DNA of 33,973 nucleotides from Myxococcales bacterium (GTDB lineage: Bacteria; Myxococcota_A; Polyangia; Polyangiales; Houyiibacteriaceae), in the NCBI GenBank assembly GCA_024640845.1, contig JAHEEE010000037.1, positions 1 through 33,973 on the forward strand, written 5' to 3'. The translations under genes and the position numbers were made by a program. The notes beneath the pieces were generated by a model. The model searched no databases and was not told where the DNA came from. It saw only the letters and a list, made by a program, of their open reading frames with translations. Shown here piece by piece: positions 32,375 through 33,973 of the stretch. The number at the start of each line of letters is the position of its first letter. Position 1 is the first letter of the stretch.

Positions 32375-32590
32375 CTAGCGAATCAACGCCAGAAGCGTGT
32401 TGGCGTCGAGGTGCGGGGAGCCGGCGCCTGCGCGCTCCGCCTGGTGAACCAACTCGACGATGCGCCGATTGAGCGGGGCATCGCGCGAATTCGCCCGGGC
32501 CAGAGCCACGATCTCTCCATTCAGAAACTCCACCTCGGTGAGCCGATGCCTCTCGAGGTCCTGCGCCATCGAAGTGCGCTCTTCGGCCAT
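32375..32590 (-). pseudogene. Remnant of 2-dehydropantoate 2-reductase, C-terminal end only
   Basis: The - strand frame ending with TAG at 32375-32377 encodes about 71 residues that match the end of ketopantoate reductase (PanE/ApbA): RTSMAQDLERHRLTEVEFLNGEIVALA, then APLNRRIVELVHQAE. The RTSMxQDLxxxRxTEVxxLNGxIV element is the hallmark of the C-terminal domain that binds the substrate carboxylate. Nothing upstream in the same frame (to 32713) looks like the missing NADPH-binding N-terminal domain, and no GxGxxG motif is present. It is therefore a truncated or decayed gene. The rest of this 446-base gap (32334-32374 and 32591-32727) contains no feature I can support. Confidence 0.6.
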
Positions 32591-32727
32591 CGTGCGTCGT
32601 ATCCGGGAAAGCCGCTGTGAACCTCGGATACCATTCCAAATCCAACGCTGTGATGGTTTCGACCGGAAAGGAGCGCAGCCCGGGTCGGGGAGCACAGCCC
32701 TGTACGGCTTCATCTGCGAATGAAAGA

Positions 32728-32756
32728 ACGGGGCGCCCTCGATGAGGACGCCCCGT
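32728..32756 (-). terminator. Rho-independent terminator of the acidic lipoprotein gene
   Basis: Arms ACGGGGCGCCCTC (32728-32740) and GAGGACGCCCCGT (32744-32756) form a 13-position stem with one mismatch and a 3-base loop. On the - strand the stem is followed by TTCTTT. It lies 24 bases after the stop of the lipoprotein gene, in the right place and orientation for transcription termination. Confidence 0.7.
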
Positions 32757-32779
32757 CAACCTGTTGCGGCCTGGGATGA

Positions 32780-33451
32780 CTAGTCGAAGTCCGCGACGAT
32801 CGTACCGTCCCAGACACCGCGAATCCTACTGGTGATGAGCGTGACACCGCCGAAGTCGAGCGACATGACGCCGTCTTCGAGCGCACCGGTCAGTGGGAGT
32901 GCGTGTGGACGATTGTTTAGCGTGATGACGATGTCGCCGTCGACCACGCTGTCTTCATCGACTTGGCCGCTGACCGTGTAGTCAAGGAAGTTGTTCGGCA
33001 AGGCGCAGCTCCCGTCGCCGAAGAGAATGCCGTCGGTGACGGATACCGCGATCGCACCCGTGCAGCCGGTTGCAAGTGGCTCTTCGTTGGAGCCGAGGTC
33101 GTCGATGATGAGGTCGATGACGATGTCGCCCTCGGTCTCGCCCTCGAATGCCTCGACCTCACAGGCGCTGGAGCAGCCGTCACCATCCACGTCGTTTCCA
33201 TCGTCGCAAGCTTCGCCGTCGTCGACGAATCCGTCGCCGCAGAACGGACCCTCGGCCCCCAAGTCCTCTTCATCGACCGCCAACTCCTCTTCATCGACGT
33301 TTTCCTCCTCGCTGTTGTCGCCCTCGTACTCGTCGAAGTCCTCGCCGAGCGCGGGGTCCTCGTCGACGGCATCCCCTGCGGGGGCGCCGCACGCCAGGGC
33401 AAAGAGCGACAGTAGGCCAACGAGCGTCAGTTTAAGAATGTCTGTTTTCAT
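32780..33451 (-). CDS. Acidic lipoprotein with a Myxococcus cysteine-rich repeat (DUF4215-type)
   Basis: A 223-residue secreted lipoprotein. ATG 33451 is chosen because AGGAGA lies about 7 bases upstream; an in-frame start at 33493 is less likely. The signal peptide ends in a lipobox (FALA then Cys21). A very acidic stretch (about 29-66) is followed by one copy of the cysteine-rich repeat CGDGFVDDGEACDDGNDVDGDGCSSACEVE (split here as residues 71-98, Asp-rich with six-Cys spacing). The rest is a beta-rich domain (VIDLIIDDLG, ITLNNRPHALPLTGALEDG, WDGTIVADFD). This repeat is strongly associated with myxobacterial surface proteins. Likely an outer-membrane or surface-attached calcium-binding protein. 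Confidence 0.85.
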   Translation of the reverse strand: MKTDILKLTLVGLLSLFALACGAPAGDAVDEDPALGEDFDEYEGDNSEEENVDEEELAVDEEDLGAEGPFCGDGFVDDGEACDDGNDVDGDGCSSACEVEAFEGETEGDIVIDLIIDDLGSNEEPLATGCTGAIAVSVTDGILFGDGSCALPNNFLDYTVSGQVDEDSVVDGDIVITLNNRPHALPLTGALEDGVMSLDFGGVTLITSRIRGVWDGTIVADFD

Positions 33452-33489
33452 GATGTCTCTCCTGATGTCTGCGGAGTCATTTCCGCGTT

Positions 33490-33586
33490 TCAAAGAGCCC
33501 TACGCCGGAGAGACGGTTTTGGATTAAGCACCCAGGTCGAAGTCGTCGAAGAGTCCCCTAACGGGCTCTTTGACGCGTTTGACGCG
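33490..33586. promoter_or_regulatory. Inverted repeat plus tandem 9-bp direct repeat in the divergent intergenic region
   Basis: The 157-base gap between the lipoprotein gene (-) and the DUF2868-like gene (+) carries an 11-bp perfect inverted repeat: TCAAAGAGCCC (33490-33500) and GGGCTCTTTGA (33563-33573). With a 2-base bulge the pairing continues through a further CGCG on each outer side. The right arm runs into a tandem direct repeat, TTTGACGCG twice (33569-33586), each copy including a -35-like TTGACG. This could be an operator region or a stem-loop in the lipoprotein leader transcript. Confidence 0.45.
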
Positions 33587-33608
33587 CTCATCGTACTGTG
33601 TGTCTTCG

Positions 33609-33973
33609 ATGTCGACAGCTGCACGAGATCACGATGGAACCAAGAGATGGGGTGTGTCGGAGCTCGTTGATCTCGAGGCCCAACTATTCGCCGACCGTGA
33701 GCAACCGGAGTCAGAGCTACTCGCTCGGGATGAGCGCGTCGCGCTCGAATCGGACGAACTCTCTCGATCTGCGGTTCTCGCGGCTTGGGTGCACGCGATC
33801 CGAAGAACGAGCAAAGCCAAACTGCCGGGCCGGGCGCTCGAGCGCGCGTACCGGCAGGCGACAGGCCTTCTTATCCTCTTCTCTTTTCTTTTGGGCTGGG
33901 GTTCCGCGTCGGCCGTGCTTCGGTTCACCGGGGAGCAACCGGTCAATGTGCTCGTGGTTCTTGGTGTGTTCGT
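33609..33973 (+). CDS. DUF2868-like membrane protein, 3'-truncated by window edge
   Basis: An open frame starting at ATG 33609 runs to the window end without a stop (121 codons). The first 80 residues are charged and helical (WGVSELVDLEAQLFADREQPESELLARDER). A basic segment (RRTSKAKLPGRALERAYRQA) and a hydrophobic helix (TGLLILFSFLLGWGSASAVL) follow, then FTGEQPVNVLVVLGVF. The R/E-Q-PVNxLxxLxxF element directly after the first helix is characteristic of DUF2868 proteins. Proteins of that family are often next to a DUF3482 GTPase-like gene, which would lie beyond this window. The frame upstream has no clear ribosome-binding site. The assignment is by pattern only. Confidence 0.6.
   Translation, partial: MSTAARDHDGTKRWGVSELVDLEAQLFADREQPESELLARDERVALESDELSRSAVLAAWVHAIRRTSKAKLPGRALERAYRQATGLLILFSFLLGWGSASAVLRFTGEQPVNVLVVLGVF

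Noticed and set aside
32650-32710. tmRNA-like GGTTTCGACCGG segment
   Set aside because: Only a short resemblance to the 5' end of tmRNA; no acceptor-stem partner, tag or CCA end could be found.
32355-32759. - strand frame overlapping the ketopantoate reductase relic
   Set aside because: It has no recognisable domain; the relic's conserved motif is in a different frame.
1-33973. CRISPR arrays, IS elements, tRNA or rRNA genes
   Set aside because: I looked for regular repeats, transposase motifs and cloverleaf-like sequence and saw none that could be supported.

Overview
The window looks like chromosomal DNA of a GC-rich member of the Myxococcota, possibly a Polyangiales-type lineage. This is inferred from gene content, not from a marker gene. 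The signs are a lipoprotein with a Myxococcus cysteine-rich (DUF4215-type) repeat, a protein with a Cys + hydrophobic helix + Arg tail that resembles MYXO-CTERM sorting signals, an OmpA protein carrying long thrombospondin type 3 calcium repeats, a two-FHA membrane protein, and a type II secretion operon ending in gspN. No rRNA, tRNA, CRISPR array, insertion sequence or phage gene is visible, and gene density is very high.

Positions 1-11972 hold a type II secretion operon on the + strand: gspD (5' end outside the window), gspE, gspF, an extra GspG-like gene, gspG, gspH, gspI, gspJ, gspK, gspL, gspM and gspN. Neighbours overlap by ATGA (gspD/E, H/I, I/J, J/K) or lie within a few to about 20 bases, so one translationally coupled transcript is likely. 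The products make an outer-membrane secretin, a cytoplasmic ATPase with its inner-membrane platform, and a pseudopilus. An alternative sigma factor of the RpoH (sigma-32) type and rsmI (16S rRNA methyltransferase) follow.

Positions 13891-17748 (- strand) form a compact three-gene unit: a GH15 glucoamylase/trehalase-like enzyme followed by two paralogous membrane histidine-kinase-like proteins. Both keep the phospho-acceptor His but seem to have lost the ATP-binding boxes. Divergent from it are an M50 (site-2 protease type) metalloprotease and a secreted/multi-span membrane protein of unknown function. On the - strand, 20372-24254 encodes a two-FHA-domain membrane protein, an OmpA-family outer-membrane protein with calcium-binding repeats, and a small helical protein.

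Positions 24417-26490 (+) carry MTA phosphorylase, a PfkB sugar/nucleoside kinase and a 78-residue protein, a probable purine/methionine salvage unit. Positions 26533-29115 (-) carry a small outer-membrane barrel, a zinc-phospholipase-C-like exported protein and a PAP2 phosphatase, perhaps acting together on envelope phospholipids. Divergent from these are a stand-alone molybdopterin oxidoreductase and a short-chain dehydrogenase (+). The last part holds the decayed C-terminal end of a ketopantoate reductase gene, a clear terminator, an acidic lipoprotein (-), a repeat-rich divergent intergenic region, and the start of a DUF2868-like membrane protein that runs off the end.

The points most worth a second look are the membrane-anchored GspG paralogue without a prepilin leader, the twin ATPase-degenerate kinases coupled to a GH15 enzyme, the putative phospholipid-processing operon, the possible structured leader of the RpoH-type gene, and the inverted/direct repeat arrangement at 33490-33586.
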